From IMG/VR virus record IMGVR_UViG_3300032213_003669, positions 1 through 23,184 of that record: a DNA stretch of 23,184 nt; one strand, 5' to 3'. Numbering within the stretch: the stretch's first letter is position 1; each line of letters starts with the position of its first letter. The position numbers and the translations under genes are program-made. This document shows, piece after piece, positions 13,915 through 22,150 of this stretch. The notes beneath the pieces are model-generated. The model saw only the letters and a list, made by a program, of their open reading frames with translations, was not told the origin of the DNA and did not search any database. Source of the stretch: a virus.

Positions 13915-14519
13915 TGCTTTACGCCGGCAAGCTAGATCCAGCAGAAATTGTTGCAGGTTGTGTCGCCATATATGAAGACGCTTTCCCTAGCTGGCAACAG
14001 GCAATAGCAGTAGCCGAGGAACAGGCGCAGGATCCAGAGTCATCTTGTTCATGGTCGCGTGCCGAAACGATTGGCTCAGGCATTTATCAGGATCGCCGAA
14101 CGAACATGATTATGGGAATAACCGATGCTGCTGAGCAGGGCAATGCGGTTATGCGACAAATACATAACCAAACCTACCTATCTATCGTTGCGGCCACGAA
14201 CGACTACGGGAAACGATTCAAAATATCTGAAACTTTCCACCACGAACCGTACGGAATGCTCAAATATCGTGGCGGACAAATGTATGGATCACATCACGAT
14301 GCTGGGATCAATGTCCCAAGATCAGTCTCTGCGGTTGTCTACCTGAACGAGGATTACGAAGGTGGCGAAATAGAGTTCGTAAACTTCGGCATCAAAATCA
14401 AGCCCCTACCAGGAATGCTTATTCTGTTCCCATCAAACTTTGCCTACGAACATGTCGCACACCCCGTGACGAAGGGAACCAAATATGCGATTGTGACTTG
14501 GTTGCGCGAGGCAAACTAA
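13914..14519 (+). CDS. 2OG/Fe(II) oxygenase, prolyl 4-hydroxylase-like
   Basis: 201 aa. The iron triad is H127-x-D129 (GSHHDAG) and H180 (FAYEHVAHPV). K190, ten residues after H180, would bind 2-oxoglutarate. Collagen prolyl 4-hydroxylase has the same layout (His, Asp, His, then Lys ten residues later), whereas many relatives use Arg. Flanking features are family-typical: YRGGQMYGSHHD, SAVVYLNEDYEGGEIEF and the PLPGMLILFPS turn. It should hydroxylate a peptide or small molecule using O2 and 2-oxoglutarate. Its ATG overlaps the halogenase stop by one base (TAATG), and its own stop overlaps the next start the same way, so the three are coupled. The substrate is unknown; Pro/Gly-rich phage adhesins nearby are candidates. 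Confidence 0.9.
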   Translation: MLYAGKLDPAEIVAGCVAIYEDAFPSWQQAIAVAEEQAQDPESSCSWSRAETIGSGIYQDRRTNMIMGITDAAEQGNAVMRQIHNQTYLSIVAATNDYGKRFKISETFHHEPYGMLKYRGGQMYGSHHDAGINVPRSVSAVVYLNEDYEGGEIEFVNFGIKIKPLPGMLILFPSNFAYEHVAHPVTKGTKYAIVTWLREAN

Positions 14520-15139
14520 TGAACAGCTTCCAAGAGTACGGTTATCTAACAGTTCCAGAATTGCTCAACGATGAAACAGTTGCGCTTTTCACCCAATACG
14601 CCCTGTTCATGGAGAGCAAAGAATTCACTCCCGAAACAGGTCAGTCCGCGCAAGTGCCTGGGGCGCATAGTAGTTATGGTGACCCGTTCGCAGAAGCGTT
14701 GTTGCTTTACGCCCATGAAAGCATGGAACAGCTCACAGGATTACGACTACACCCCACATACTCTTATTACCGTGTTTACCGAAACGGAAGCACACTAAAA
14801 CCACATCGGGATCGCGAATCCTGCGAAATATCAGCGACCCTATGTTTTGCGTACGAATACAACAAATCGGGATATGAATGGCCGATAATTGTTGATGGCG
14901 TTGAAGTCGTTATGGAACCCGGTGATGCTGTGATCTACAAAGGTTGCGACATAGAGCACTCACGGAACACGCTTGAGGCTGGCGAAAATGCTTTCCATGT
15001 ACAAGCGTTTCTGCACTATGTTGATGCAGACGGACCATACGCAGAGAACAAGTATGATCGGCGCAAACACTTAGCCACACCACCTGCTATTGCTGAAATG
15101 CCACCTAAAAGGAAATACATTTTCAGAACGAACGACTAA
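14519..15139 (+). CDS. 2OG/Fe(II) oxygenase, second of cassette
   Basis: 206 aa from ATG 14519, inside the stop of the previous gene (TAATG). The HxD motif is H96-R-D98 in LKPHRDRESCEISATLCF. The distal histidine is H147 in YKGCDIEHSRN, and the closing strand is FHVQAFLHYVDADGPYAENK. Similar proteins with PHRDR..CEIS..L and EHWR-like ends occur in marine phages, usually without known substrates. The N-terminal FQEYGYLTVPELLNDETVAL is the usual opening helix. A residue for the 2-oxoglutarate carboxylate is not obvious after H147, so co-substrate binding may differ from the P4H-like neighbour. It is convergent with the minus-strand gene at 15136; the two stops overlap. Confidence 0.85.
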   Translation: MNSFQEYGYLTVPELLNDETVALFTQYALFMESKEFTPETGQSAQVPGAHSSYGDPFAEALLLYAHESMEQLTGLRLHPTYSYYRVYRNGSTLKPHRDRESCEISATLCFAYEYNKSGYEWPIIVDGVEVVMEPGDAVIYKGCDIEHSRNTLEAGENAFHVQAFLHYVDADGPYAENKYDRRKHLATPPAIAEMPPKRKYIFRTND

Positions 15140-15507
15140 GGCGTCCAAATAATTGGATCAACCTTAAGCTCTTTGCCTGGATACCACATTCCTAATTCGT
15201 CAAGTCTTTTCTGTACAACAGGCAATATGGGCTTTCCATCACGTCTTTCCTGATAGAACGTTTCTATGTTGTGGTTGTAGCGAATCATATAAAATTCTGC
15301 GTACGGACACCAAGCAGCATACACGCCATGTCCACCGCCTTGTTCTACGATTACTTCCCAAATATCAACATCTTCTATGACCATTTCGCGGTCATATGTC
15401 CAAGGCGGGCTCGGTGGAAGAGTTAGAAACGGTTTATCGTAAACATTGGCATCATAAACCATGCCAAAGTCTTGGAAAATGTTTTGGTTAGTTTTGAATA
15501 AAGGCAT
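15136..15507 (-). CDS. Conserved virion-region protein, 123 aa
   Basis: 123 aa, soluble. The core reads W-T-Y-D-R-E-M-V-I-E-D-V-D-I-W-E-V-I-x-E-Q-G-G-G, then GVYAAWCPYAEFYMI, then a C-terminal Pro/Trp-rich part (ELGMWYPGKELK). I recall proteins with VD(I/L)WEVI and GVYAAW.PYAEF from T4-like cyanophages, function unknown. It follows the glycine-rich paralogues with a 1-base stop-start overlap (TAATG at 15505-15509), so it belongs to the tail operon and is that operon's last gene. Its stop overlaps that of the 2OG oxygenase on the other strand, with no room for a conventional terminator. Confidence 0.7.
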   Translation of the reverse strand: MPLFKTNQNIFQDFGMVYDANVYDKPFLTLPPSPPWTYDREMVIEDVDIWEVIVEQGGGHGVYAAWCPYAEFYMIRYNHNIETFYQERRDGKPILPVVQKRLDELGMWYPGKELKVDPIIWTP

Positions 15508-16589
15508 TACCTAGCACGATAGCGCACGATAACTATTCCAGGCCCACCCTTGCCAGAGACTTGCTGTGGTGTGTTGTGATGGGTTGAACCACCACCACCA
15601 CCACCCGTGTTTAGTTGTCCGGATTGTCCTGACTGATGCAGTGTGTCGCTTGCGAGCGGCGCGTTGTTATGGTTGTGATAAGAAGTTCCTTCACCACCTC
15701 CACCCAGTCCACCCGCTGAACGGTTGATCGCATGACCAGGATGTCCACCACCACCGCCTCCTCCAGCGTAATGGGTTGGATACCCCGAAATATCGTTCGC
15801 TAAACCATTACCACCTTTTTGGGTTGTTGGAAACGCTGCATACGGTGATGCTGGTGGGTAAAGATCTGTTCTGTTGCCAGTGCCGTTTGGAACATAGTTG
15901 TTTCTAGTCGCATGGTTTGCATTGTCATAGTCAAACCCTGCTTGCCCTGCTCCGCCCCCACCACCACCAGCGTGTCCATGTGGTGCGTGATGACCTTTTC
16001 CGCCAGGGTGACCCTGACCAGGTGTTCCAGATCCTGCAGGAATCTGAAATCCGTTTCCGTTATTGTACCCACCATGAGCTGGTCCGCCACCGCCAGAACC
16101 GCCTGTGGAAGTTGGTGTACTTGGGGCGGTAGAAGAATAAGAAATTCCTTTTCCCCCACCAATCGCTGTTAGCGAACCAAAAAAAGAATCACTGCCCTTG
16201 CTTTGAGTGTTGTCATTGTGTGCAAACTCGTTATTCCCGCCGCCACCTACTTGTACAGATGTTGTTCCAGCGGCAACCGTCAAGTTCGGATAGTAAAGAT
16301 AGCCACCGGCTCCTCCTCCACCACCCATACCTGCACCTCCGCCACCACCGGCAACTATCAAAACATCCATTGCCCCACCTTGTGTGACAACAAAGTTTGT
16401 TACATAGTTGTAGCCCTGCCCACCATTTTCGCGGCTCTTGTAAATACTGTAAGTATTAGCTTGGTCAACTTTGAACATATGTATGCGATACGGTCCAACA
16501 TGTGATGTTTCACCACCCTCAGCAAAAGGGGTGGCGCCACCCATAGCATCTACGGGATCACTTGCGTATATACGTTGTTGATATCTCAT
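15507..16589 (-). CDS. Glycine-rich tail adhesin paralogue A
   Basis: 360 aa. The N-terminal third (about 1-75) is a beta domain (YRIHMFKVDQANTYSIYKSR, FVVTQGGAMDVLIVAGG). The rest is glycine-rich, with runs of 4-7 Gly, GYLYYPNLTV, a GQGHPGGKGHH segment, DISGYPTHYAGGGGGGG, and an ending GGPGIVIVRY. This is the Gly-rich phage adhesin type; T-even gp38 adhesins fold such runs into a polyglycine-II sandwich with variable surface loops for host binding. No signal peptide, as expected for a virion part. It is coupled by ATGA to paralogue B, its closest relative, and shares weaker similarity with C and D. Confidence 0.83.
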   Translation of the reverse strand: MRYQQRIYASDPVDAMGGATPFAEGGETSHVGPYRIHMFKVDQANTYSIYKSRENGGQGYNYVTNFVVTQGGAMDVLIVAGGGGGAGMGGGGGAGGYLYYPNLTVAAGTTSVQVGGGGNNEFAHNDNTQSKGSDSFFGSLTAIGGGKGISYSSTAPSTPTSTGGSGGGGPAHGGYNNGNGFQIPAGSGTPGQGHPGGKGHHAPHGHAGGGGGGAGQAGFDYDNANHATRNNYVPNGTGNRTDLYPPASPYAAFPTTQKGGNGLANDISGYPTHYAGGGGGGGHPGHAINRSAGGLGGGGEGTSYHNHNNAPLASDTLHQSGQSGQLNTGGGGGGSTHHNTPQQVSGKGGPGIVIVRYRAR

Positions 16590-17659
16590 CGTGACCTGTA
16601 CCTTACTATGACGACCCCTGGACCGCCACGACCTGAGTCGGTGTTCTGATGTGAGGAGTGTGTTCCACCACCACCGCCACCGCCAGTGTTTCTTTGCCCA
16701 GGTTGTCCTGCAAAATATAATGTATCTTCTGTGTCGCCACGACCGTTAGCTGTGGCGTGACCTGTTCCTTCACCACCACCACCTAAACCACCAGCAGTAC
16801 GATTATTGCTGTGACCAGGGTGCGATCCACCGCCACCGCCACCCGCATAATGTGTCAAATATCCTGAAATGTCGTTCGTTAAACCGTTTCCACCTTTTTG
16901 GTTCAAAGGAAAACTTGGATACAACGATGCTGGTGGATACAGATTTATTCCATGACCAGGACCATTAGGTGTGTACGCGTTCAAAGGTATGGCAGGGTTG
17001 TCAGGCCAGCCTGCTTGTGCTGCACCGCCACCTCCACCACCACCATGCCGGCTTGAGCCAGGATGGAAACCTGTTCCACCAGGGTGGCCTTGACCAGGTG
17101 TTCCAGCTGCTGCTGGTGTAGCACCCACGATCCCTGGTGTGTGACCGTTTCCGCCACCACCAGAGCCACCAATATTCTTTGCTGCTGTAGAAGGGTTTCC
17201 CCCGTATGAAACTCCTGCACCACCACCGTTTGCTACTAAATCTGCAAAGAAAGAGTTCCCGCCGCGTGACTGCTGGTTTTCGTTGTGCCCAAATTCGGAT
17301 CCACCACCACCACCAACTTGAACAACTTTTGTTCCTGGCGTGACTGTGTAATTCGGGTAATACAAATACCCTCCTGCACCGCCGCCACCGCCCATGCAGG
17401 CTCCACCGCCGCCACCACCAACAATCAGAATGTCCATCAAACCGCCCTCATGGACAACAAAAGAAGACAAAAAGTTGTATACGGTGGCATCGCCATTTCT
17501 TGACTGCCACATGCTTGCCGTGTTCGCATCATCTTGTGTGAATGTGTGAATGCGATATTGTCCGTTAGTTGTGACTTGTCCGCCTTCGGCTATCGGTTTC
17601 GTGTTTGGTGATGCAGAGTCAACTGTTGCACCTGGTGTCATTCGTTGCATGTATCTCAT
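16586..17659 (-). CDS. Glycine-rich tail adhesin paralogue B
   Basis: 357 aa. Same plan as paralogue A. The opening MRYMQRM parallels MRYQQRI, followed by YRIHTFTQDDAN and MDILIVGGGGGG. GYLYYPNYTV, GTPGQGHPGGTGFHPG, NLYPPASLYPSFPLNQKGGNG and DISGYLTHYAGGGGGG align with A almost block for block. The end GGPGVVIVRYRSR differs by two residues from that of A. Differences cluster in the loops between Gly runs (for example after the HPGG segment and before NTGGGGGGG), as expected if the loops face the receptor. CAGG lies about 6 bases before the next start in the string. Overlaps of 4 bases exist on both sides. Confidence 0.83.
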   Translation of the reverse strand: MRYMQRMTPGATVDSASPNTKPIAEGGQVTTNGQYRIHTFTQDDANTASMWQSRNGDATVYNFLSSFVVHEGGLMDILIVGGGGGGACMGGGGGAGGYLYYPNYTVTPGTKVVQVGGGGGSEFGHNENQQSRGGNSFFADLVANGGGAGVSYGGNPSTAAKNIGGSGGGGNGHTPGIVGATPAAAGTPGQGHPGGTGFHPGSSRHGGGGGGGAAQAGWPDNPAIPLNAYTPNGPGHGINLYPPASLYPSFPLNQKGGNGLTNDISGYLTHYAGGGGGGSHPGHSNNRTAGGLGGGGEGTGHATANGRGDTEDTLYFAGQPGQRNTGGGGGGGTHSSHQNTDSGRGGPGVVIVRYRSR

Positions 17660-18783
17660 ACGGATGTTCCGTTCGTAAACTTGCGTACTGCTGCTGGAAC
17701 GGGCCGTTGGTCGTTTTTGATTCTGATCACAACAATTCCTGGACCGCCACGACCTTGTGCTTCAGGGTTGTTTCCACCGCCACCCCCGGCGCCCGTGTTT
17801 GCTCGAGCACCAGTCGGTAAAGCCCTGTTCGTATGATCTGGAGAATGGTTTCCGCCTGTTGGTCCGCCACCGCGCGAACCGCCACCAGCATGCACCCAAC
17901 CTGCCCAGTGCATACCTGCACCACCACCACCGGCGTAATGCAAGTTGGTTCCAGTGATGTCGCTTGCTAAACCATCTCCGCCTGGTCCACCAGAATGCTG
18001 ACGGTTACCTGGCCAGCCAGGGTTGGTGTTTCCACCAGCAGATCCTGCACCTCCACCTCCACCACCTTTGTGATGGTTTGGGTGATGTCCGTGTCCACCT
18101 GGGTGACCTTGCCCCATAACACCTGATCCACCTGGTGGGTTGCCATTTGCTGCTCCACCACCACCAGACCCGCCACGTCCACCGTTGTGTCCTGGTCCGT
18201 ACTGACCTGGGAGAGGGTTTGCAGGGTTCAAACTTAACGGCGTGTGATTACCTAAATAAAGATTGTTTCCAACTGTGGCACCGTCAACTAGATACGAGCC
18301 AAGAACCGAACCATTCTGCTGGAAGTCAGCAGGTACACCACTATATGATCCACCAGTACCGCCACCTATTGCTTCTATAACTGTAGTGCCGTCAATAACA
18401 AGCTTTGATGGTGACCCTGCACCACCGATTGGGCCGTGGCTGTTGTTCAGCGGACCATGCCCGCCAGCACCAACCTGAATAAAGTTATCTGGAGCAACAG
18501 GATTGCTCTCTGTTCCACCTTGTATCAAAACATTTTGACGATAAATATAACCACCGGCGCCACCACCGCCGCCTAAACCAACTCCACCACCACCACCCGC
18601 AACGAACAGAATATCCGCATTGCCACGACCACGAATTGTTACAGGAGACTTGCCAGTTGTTGTAAAAGTATAAACCGTGTATCCGTTAGCGTTAACAGCA
18701 GATTGCGCACCAGTGATAGTAAGGGGTGTTGTGGTGCTGTTTGTCCAACTAGAAACATACGTGGAAGGATCAATAAATCTCAT
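17656..18783 (-). CDS. Glycine-rich tail adhesin paralogue C
   Basis: 375 aa, the longest of the four. The N-terminus differs from A/B: MRFIDPSTYVSSWTNSTTTP, then YTVYTFTTTGKSPVTIRGRG and ADILFVAGGGGGVGLGG. The Gly-rich part has GYIYRQNVLIQGGTESNP, VGAGGHGPLNNSHGPIGG, MGQGHPGGHGHHPNHHKGG, NTNPGWPGNRQ, DITGTNLHYAGGGGAG and GGPGIVVIRI. A 25-residue extension (QRPVPAAVRKFTNGTSV at its end) is shared only with D. Some positions hold His clusters that could bind metal. It belongs to the same operon, coupled by ATGA on both sides. Confidence 0.83.
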   Translation of the reverse strand: MRFIDPSTYVSSWTNSTTTPLTITGAQSAVNANGYTVYTFTTTGKSPVTIRGRGNADILFVAGGGGGVGLGGGGGAGGYIYRQNVLIQGGTESNPVAPDNFIQVGAGGHGPLNNSHGPIGGAGSPSKLVIDGTTVIEAIGGGTGGSYSGVPADFQQNGSVLGSYLVDGATVGNNLYLGNHTPLSLNPANPLPGQYGPGHNGGRGGSGGGGAANGNPPGGSGVMGQGHPGGHGHHPNHHKGGGGGGAGSAGGNTNPGWPGNRQHSGGPGGDGLASDITGTNLHYAGGGGAGMHWAGWVHAGGGSRGGGPTGGNHSPDHTNRALPTGARANTGAGGGGGNNPEAQGRGGPGIVVIRIKNDQRPVPAAVRKFTNGTSV

Positions 18784-19865
18784 ACACTGCTTCCAGTCGG
18801 CGAGAACTTCCTCAAACCTGCTGGAAGAGGAAGCTGATTGTTGTTTACGCGAATAACTACAATACCTGGACCGCCTGCACCCTGTGCTTGTGGATTGTTT
18901 CCTGCGCCTGCACCTGCACCTGTGTTTGGTAGACAGCCAGTTGCTGGAGCCAAGTTGCCATGATCCGGCGAGTGCGCCCCACCAGTCGTTCCACCACCGC
19001 GACTACCAGCACCATTGTGAACTGCTGGGTGATGGTTTGCGCCACCACCGCCACCAGCGTAATGTATTTGTGTTCCAGTTATGTCGGACATTAAACCATC
19101 TCCACCAGATCCAGCAGTGTGTTGCATATGTGATGGCCAGCCTGGGTTGGTGTTTCCGCCAGCCTCACCCGCACCTCCACCGCCACCACCCTTGTAGTGG
19201 TTTGGGTGATGACCATATCCTCCTGGGTGTCCTTGACCCAAAACCGCCGAACCACCAGGAGTATTCGTAGGGTTTCCAGAACCGCCACCGCCAGAACCTC
19301 CACGACCACCAGCATGTCCTGGTCCGTACTGTGACGGGAAAGGGCTAGCAGGGCTAAGACTTAACGGTGTGTGCAAACCTGTGTATAGACCGTTTGCTTG
19401 TATGCGATCCGCAGGATATCCATTCCAGTTGCCACCGCCGCCACCACCAATAGCTTCAACAACGGTTACACCGTCAATGACAAGTTTAGAAGGTGTACCA
19501 GACTCGCCGAACGGACCGTGGGAGTTATTTGTTGGGCCGATACCACCAGCGCCAACAGTTACATAGTTTTGTGGCGCGGCAGGGTTGGTGTCTGTTCCGC
19601 CTTGCAGCAAAACATTCTGTCGGAAAATATATCCGCCGGCGCCACCACCACCGCCTAAACCAGCAGCACCTCCACCACCCGCAACAAAAAGAATATCTGC
19701 AGCGCCACGACCACGAATAGTTACAGGAGTATTACCTGTAGCTGTAAATGTGTAGATTGTGTAACCACCAGAAACGGTAGTTGTTGCTGCGCCAGAAACA
19801 GTAAGAGCTGTGCTAGTTGGCTGTGTCCATGACTGCGCGTATGTAGACGGGTCAATAAACCTCAT
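18780..19865 (-). CDS. Glycine-rich tail adhesin paralogue D
   Basis: 361 aa. The close partner of C: identical opening MRFIDPSTY, the same RGRGAADILFVAGGGG strand, GYIFRQNVLLQGGTDTNP, LGQGHPGGYGHHPNHYKGG, NTNPGWPSHMQ, DITGTQIHYAGGGGGA, SRGGGTTGGAHSPDHGN, and a terminal extension like that of C (QLPLPAGLRKFSPTGSSV). The main changes from C are a shorter stretch after the VEAIGGG strand and altered loops near the C-terminus. It is the first of the adhesin string, 10 bases after the stop of the 124-aa gene, with TAGGT about 9 bases before its ATG. With A-C it forms a four-member tandem array made of two pairs. Confidence 0.83.
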   Translation of the reverse strand: MRFIDPSTYAQSWTQPTSTALTVSGAATTTVSGGYTIYTFTATGNTPVTIRGRGAADILFVAGGGGAAGLGGGGGAGGYIFRQNVLLQGGTDTNPAAPQNYVTVGAGGIGPTNNSHGPFGESGTPSKLVIDGVTVVEAIGGGGGGNWNGYPADRIQANGLYTGLHTPLSLSPASPFPSQYGPGHAGGRGGSGGGGSGNPTNTPGGSAVLGQGHPGGYGHHPNHYKGGGGGGAGEAGGNTNPGWPSHMQHTAGSGGDGLMSDITGTQIHYAGGGGGANHHPAVHNGAGSRGGGTTGGAHSPDHGNLAPATGCLPNTGAGAGAGNNPQAQGAGGPGIVVIRVNNNQLPLPAGLRKFSPTGSSV

Positions 19866-19875
19866 GGGTTACGAC

Positions 19876-20250
19876 CTACGGTTCTATGCGGTTTACATAC
19901 CCGTGAATGTTGATAACCGAAGCGACGTTTGCAAAAGCCTTCACAGAAGGCGTGTTTGGCGAAGTGTTGCTTTGCAACATCAGACCTGGGATCAACAACA
20001 CCAAACCAGATTCACCTGCAACAGAAATTTCAATAGTGTCGTCAGGATCCGAAACTCCACCCCAAAGGAGTGTGAGTTTCGCTGTAGAGGCCGACGAGTT
20101 CACAGCATAAAGCCAAACCTCATCCGTGACACTTGTATTGGACGATGGTGCGGTATGTATAGTCGTTGCTGCACCAAGCGATGCCGCAGATACTTTGACA
20201 GACTTGCCGTCTACCGAACCACCCAATTTGAGTTTGCTGAATGTTGCCAT
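19876..20250 (-). CDS. Small virion/tail protein, 124 aa
   Basis: 124 aa, Ser/Thr-rich beta protein with no export signal. Segments such as SVKVSAASLGAATTIHTA, VWLYAVNSSASTAKLTLLWG, DTIEISVAGESGLVLLIPGL and KAFANVASVINIHGYVNRIE alternate strands and turns, as in small decoration or tail proteins of T4-like marine phages. It lies between the 627-aa virion protein (13 bases) and adhesin D (10 bases) in the same operon, so a structural role is likely. The family name is not recognised. Confidence 0.7.
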   Translation of the reverse strand: MATFSKLKLGGSVDGKSVKVSAASLGAATTIHTAPSSNTSVTDEVWLYAVNSSASTAKLTLLWGGVSDPDDTIEISVAGESGLVLLIPGLMLQSNTSPNTPSVKAFANVASVINIHGYVNRIEP

Positions 20251-20263
20251 GTTGTCTCCTATT

Positions 20264-22147
20264 TTAGCCGAAGATTCGCGAACCTAATACAACCTGATCG
20301 CTGTCACCAGAAATAGCTTTAGTCCATCCCGAAGCTTTTTTCTCATAGTAGCGACCTTCATCATAAACGTAAGCCGATGAGCCAGTTGGATATGAAGAAT
20401 ATGGGGCACCAGCAAGGGCTGACGCATATTGTACACGGTTGATTGATGGTGTTGTGATCGCACCCATACGAACCGCTAGATCGGATGCTTCGCCAAAGTT
20501 CACTGTTGAAGTTGGCTTGGATACAACATTCTCAAAGAATCTGATGTGATCGGTGTCGGCGTCACGTACCATACCGAAATACTTGCGGCGACGCGTAACA
20601 GTAGCGGTTCCAGAACCTGCGCCCTCTGCAACAGTTGCACCGCTATTAGCGTAGGTGAACTGTGTTACCGAGTTGATGCCAGTTATTTTTGCGCCAACAA
20701 CATTGAATCCTGCTGTTGCAACACTGGCAATGGTGACCGTATCGCCTTCCAAGAACCCGTGCGCAGTAAGCGTTGTTATTACAGCAACATTCGCTGTTCG
20801 TGCACGCTGTGAAATCGTGATCGGACCAACATCAGCAATGTCGTCCGAATATTCGCCAACATAACCAAGGTCAAACGCGTCTGCAGGGTTATCTGAGCCC
20901 GAGAAAATCATTGGATCAGAAACTGTAAGGTTGTCTGACTGGAACGCACCGCCACCAATCGTGATGGTTCCTTGAATGTTCGTATTACCAAGAACATTCA
21001 AGTTTCCTGAAATGCCGACACCACCAACAACACGGAAAGCTCCAGTTGTAGGGCTTGTAGAAGGTGTATCAATTTCTACGTGGACGAAATCGTTAGGAAC
21101 GATAATCATCTGCTCGCTACCAGAGTCCAAGCCACCTGCAGCGAAAACAATTCTGTTTTCTGTACCAGTAGCACCGGTTGCTAGAACAAGGTTACCTGCA
21201 CCAGTTGTTCCTTCTGGGGCGACCATGAAAATGTAACCGTCATGCGGACCAGTGATACCGTAAATGCTGTCATCAAAGTTGCCGTTGGTGATGCCCATGT
21301 CAATCCAACCATTGGTATCAGTGCCATCGTCAGTCATCGCAATGAAGTCTGTTGATGCTGCGGTACCGATAGCTGCTTCGTTCTTTATAGAGAACTGTGC
21401 GAACGAGCCTTGCCCACCAGTGGTGTAATCAACATCGGTATTGATCATTGACAGATAAATCGGGTTGGTTAGATCCCCACTGAATGTTGCGGCATTCGCA
21501 CCAGCAATAACTGGAACTTCGTTTACGACGAGTGTATCTGTTTCCACAGATTCAACAACCAAAGTGTTATCCCAAGACGCATCAAGACCATCACTGGTTA
21601 ATACCTTGTTTGCCTGTCCGGCTTGTGCTGGGAGATAGTCGGCACCAGCAACAAACGCACCCCAGCGTCCTGCGGTTTCCCCAGCAAAATTTGTTGCGTT
21701 AGAAGTGAAATCTTGGGTAGCGATCCAAGCGTTAACACCATCGGTTATAACGTCATCTTTGAGATAAGCGGTTGTTGCTGCCCACAGTCCGCGATAACGC
21801 AAACCGCCATTGAACACAGTCCATTTACTCGTACCAAGATCTGTTGCAAAAGCAGCGGCAGCAGTGTGTGCTGTTTCTGTTACATAGGTGGTTCCACCAC
21901 GAACAATAATGTCGCCAGGGAAATAGTTTGTTCCCGTAACCCATGCGCCACGATAGTCCTGACCATCAGCCATCAAAGCCCAATAGGCTCCAACACCAGG
22001 TGTGTTGCCTGCAGCCTTTACAACATTGATGTACACATACGACTTGCCACCATAAGTGACAACATCATTGAGCTCGTATTGCGTGGACGAATTATACAAT
22101 CCGCGATGGAAAAACCGCAATCTTCCTAGGTCGTATGTAAACGACAT
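20264..22147 (-). CDS. Virion structural protein / tail-fibre-like, T4-type
   Basis: 627 aa. The first 165 residues hold three repeats of a carbohydrate-binding-like unit: FHRGLYNSSTQYELNDVVTY, YRGAWVTGTNYFPGDIIVRG and YRGLWAATTAYLKDDVITDG, each followed by an aromatic strand. A linker (PAQAGQANKVLTSDG, about 175-190) leads to a long beta region with STDFIAMTDDGTDTNGWIDM, DSIYGITGPHDGYIFM and NLNVLGNTNIQGTITIGGG, which I associate with virion proteins of T4-like cyanophages. A module at about 465-530 (FLEGDTVTIASVATAGFNVV, ITGINSVTQFTY) resembles beta-sandwich insertions in fibres. The C-terminal SSYPTGSSAYVYDEGRYYEK may be the tip. GGAGGT lies 7 bases before the ATG. It is probably a fibre or baseplate-attached structural protein; the exact site is unknown. 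Confidence 0.82.
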   Translation of the reverse strand: MSFTYDLGRLRFFHRGLYNSSTQYELNDVVTYGGKSYVYINVVKAAGNTPGVGAYWALMADGQDYRGAWVTGTNYFPGDIIVRGGTTYVTETAHTAAAAFATDLGTSKWTVFNGGLRYRGLWAATTAYLKDDVITDGVNAWIATQDFTSNATNFAGETAGRWGAFVAGADYLPAQAGQANKVLTSDGLDASWDNTLVVESVETDTLVVNEVPVIAGANAATFSGDLTNPIYLSMINTDVDYTTGGQGSFAQFSIKNEAAIGTAASTDFIAMTDDGTDTNGWIDMGITNGNFDDSIYGITGPHDGYIFMVAPEGTTGAGNLVLATGATGTENRIVFAAGGLDSGSEQMIIVPNDFVHVEIDTPSTSPTTGAFRVVGGVGISGNLNVLGNTNIQGTITIGGGAFQSDNLTVSDPMIFSGSDNPADAFDLGYVGEYSDDIADVGPITISQRARTANVAVITTLTAHGFLEGDTVTIASVATAGFNVVGAKITGINSVTQFTYANSGATVAEGAGSGTATVTRRRKYFGMVRDADTDHIRFFENVVSKPTSTVNFGEASDLAVRMGAITTPSINRVQYASALAGAPYSSYPTGSSAYVYDEGRYYEKKASGWTKAISGDSDQVVLGSRIFG

Positions 22148-22150
22148 TTG

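Noticed and set aside
15140-15160. Terminator after the halogenase cassette (CCAA-ATAA-TTGG)
   Set aside because: A 4-bp stem without a T run, inside the convergent gene. Too weak to call.
15800-19720. Numerous overlapping frames inside the glycine-rich genes, and their repeats as a CRISPR-like array
   Set aside because: Repeated GGN codons keep alternative frames open. The repeats are irregular, coding and lack fixed-length spacers, so neither extra genes nor CRISPR is supported.
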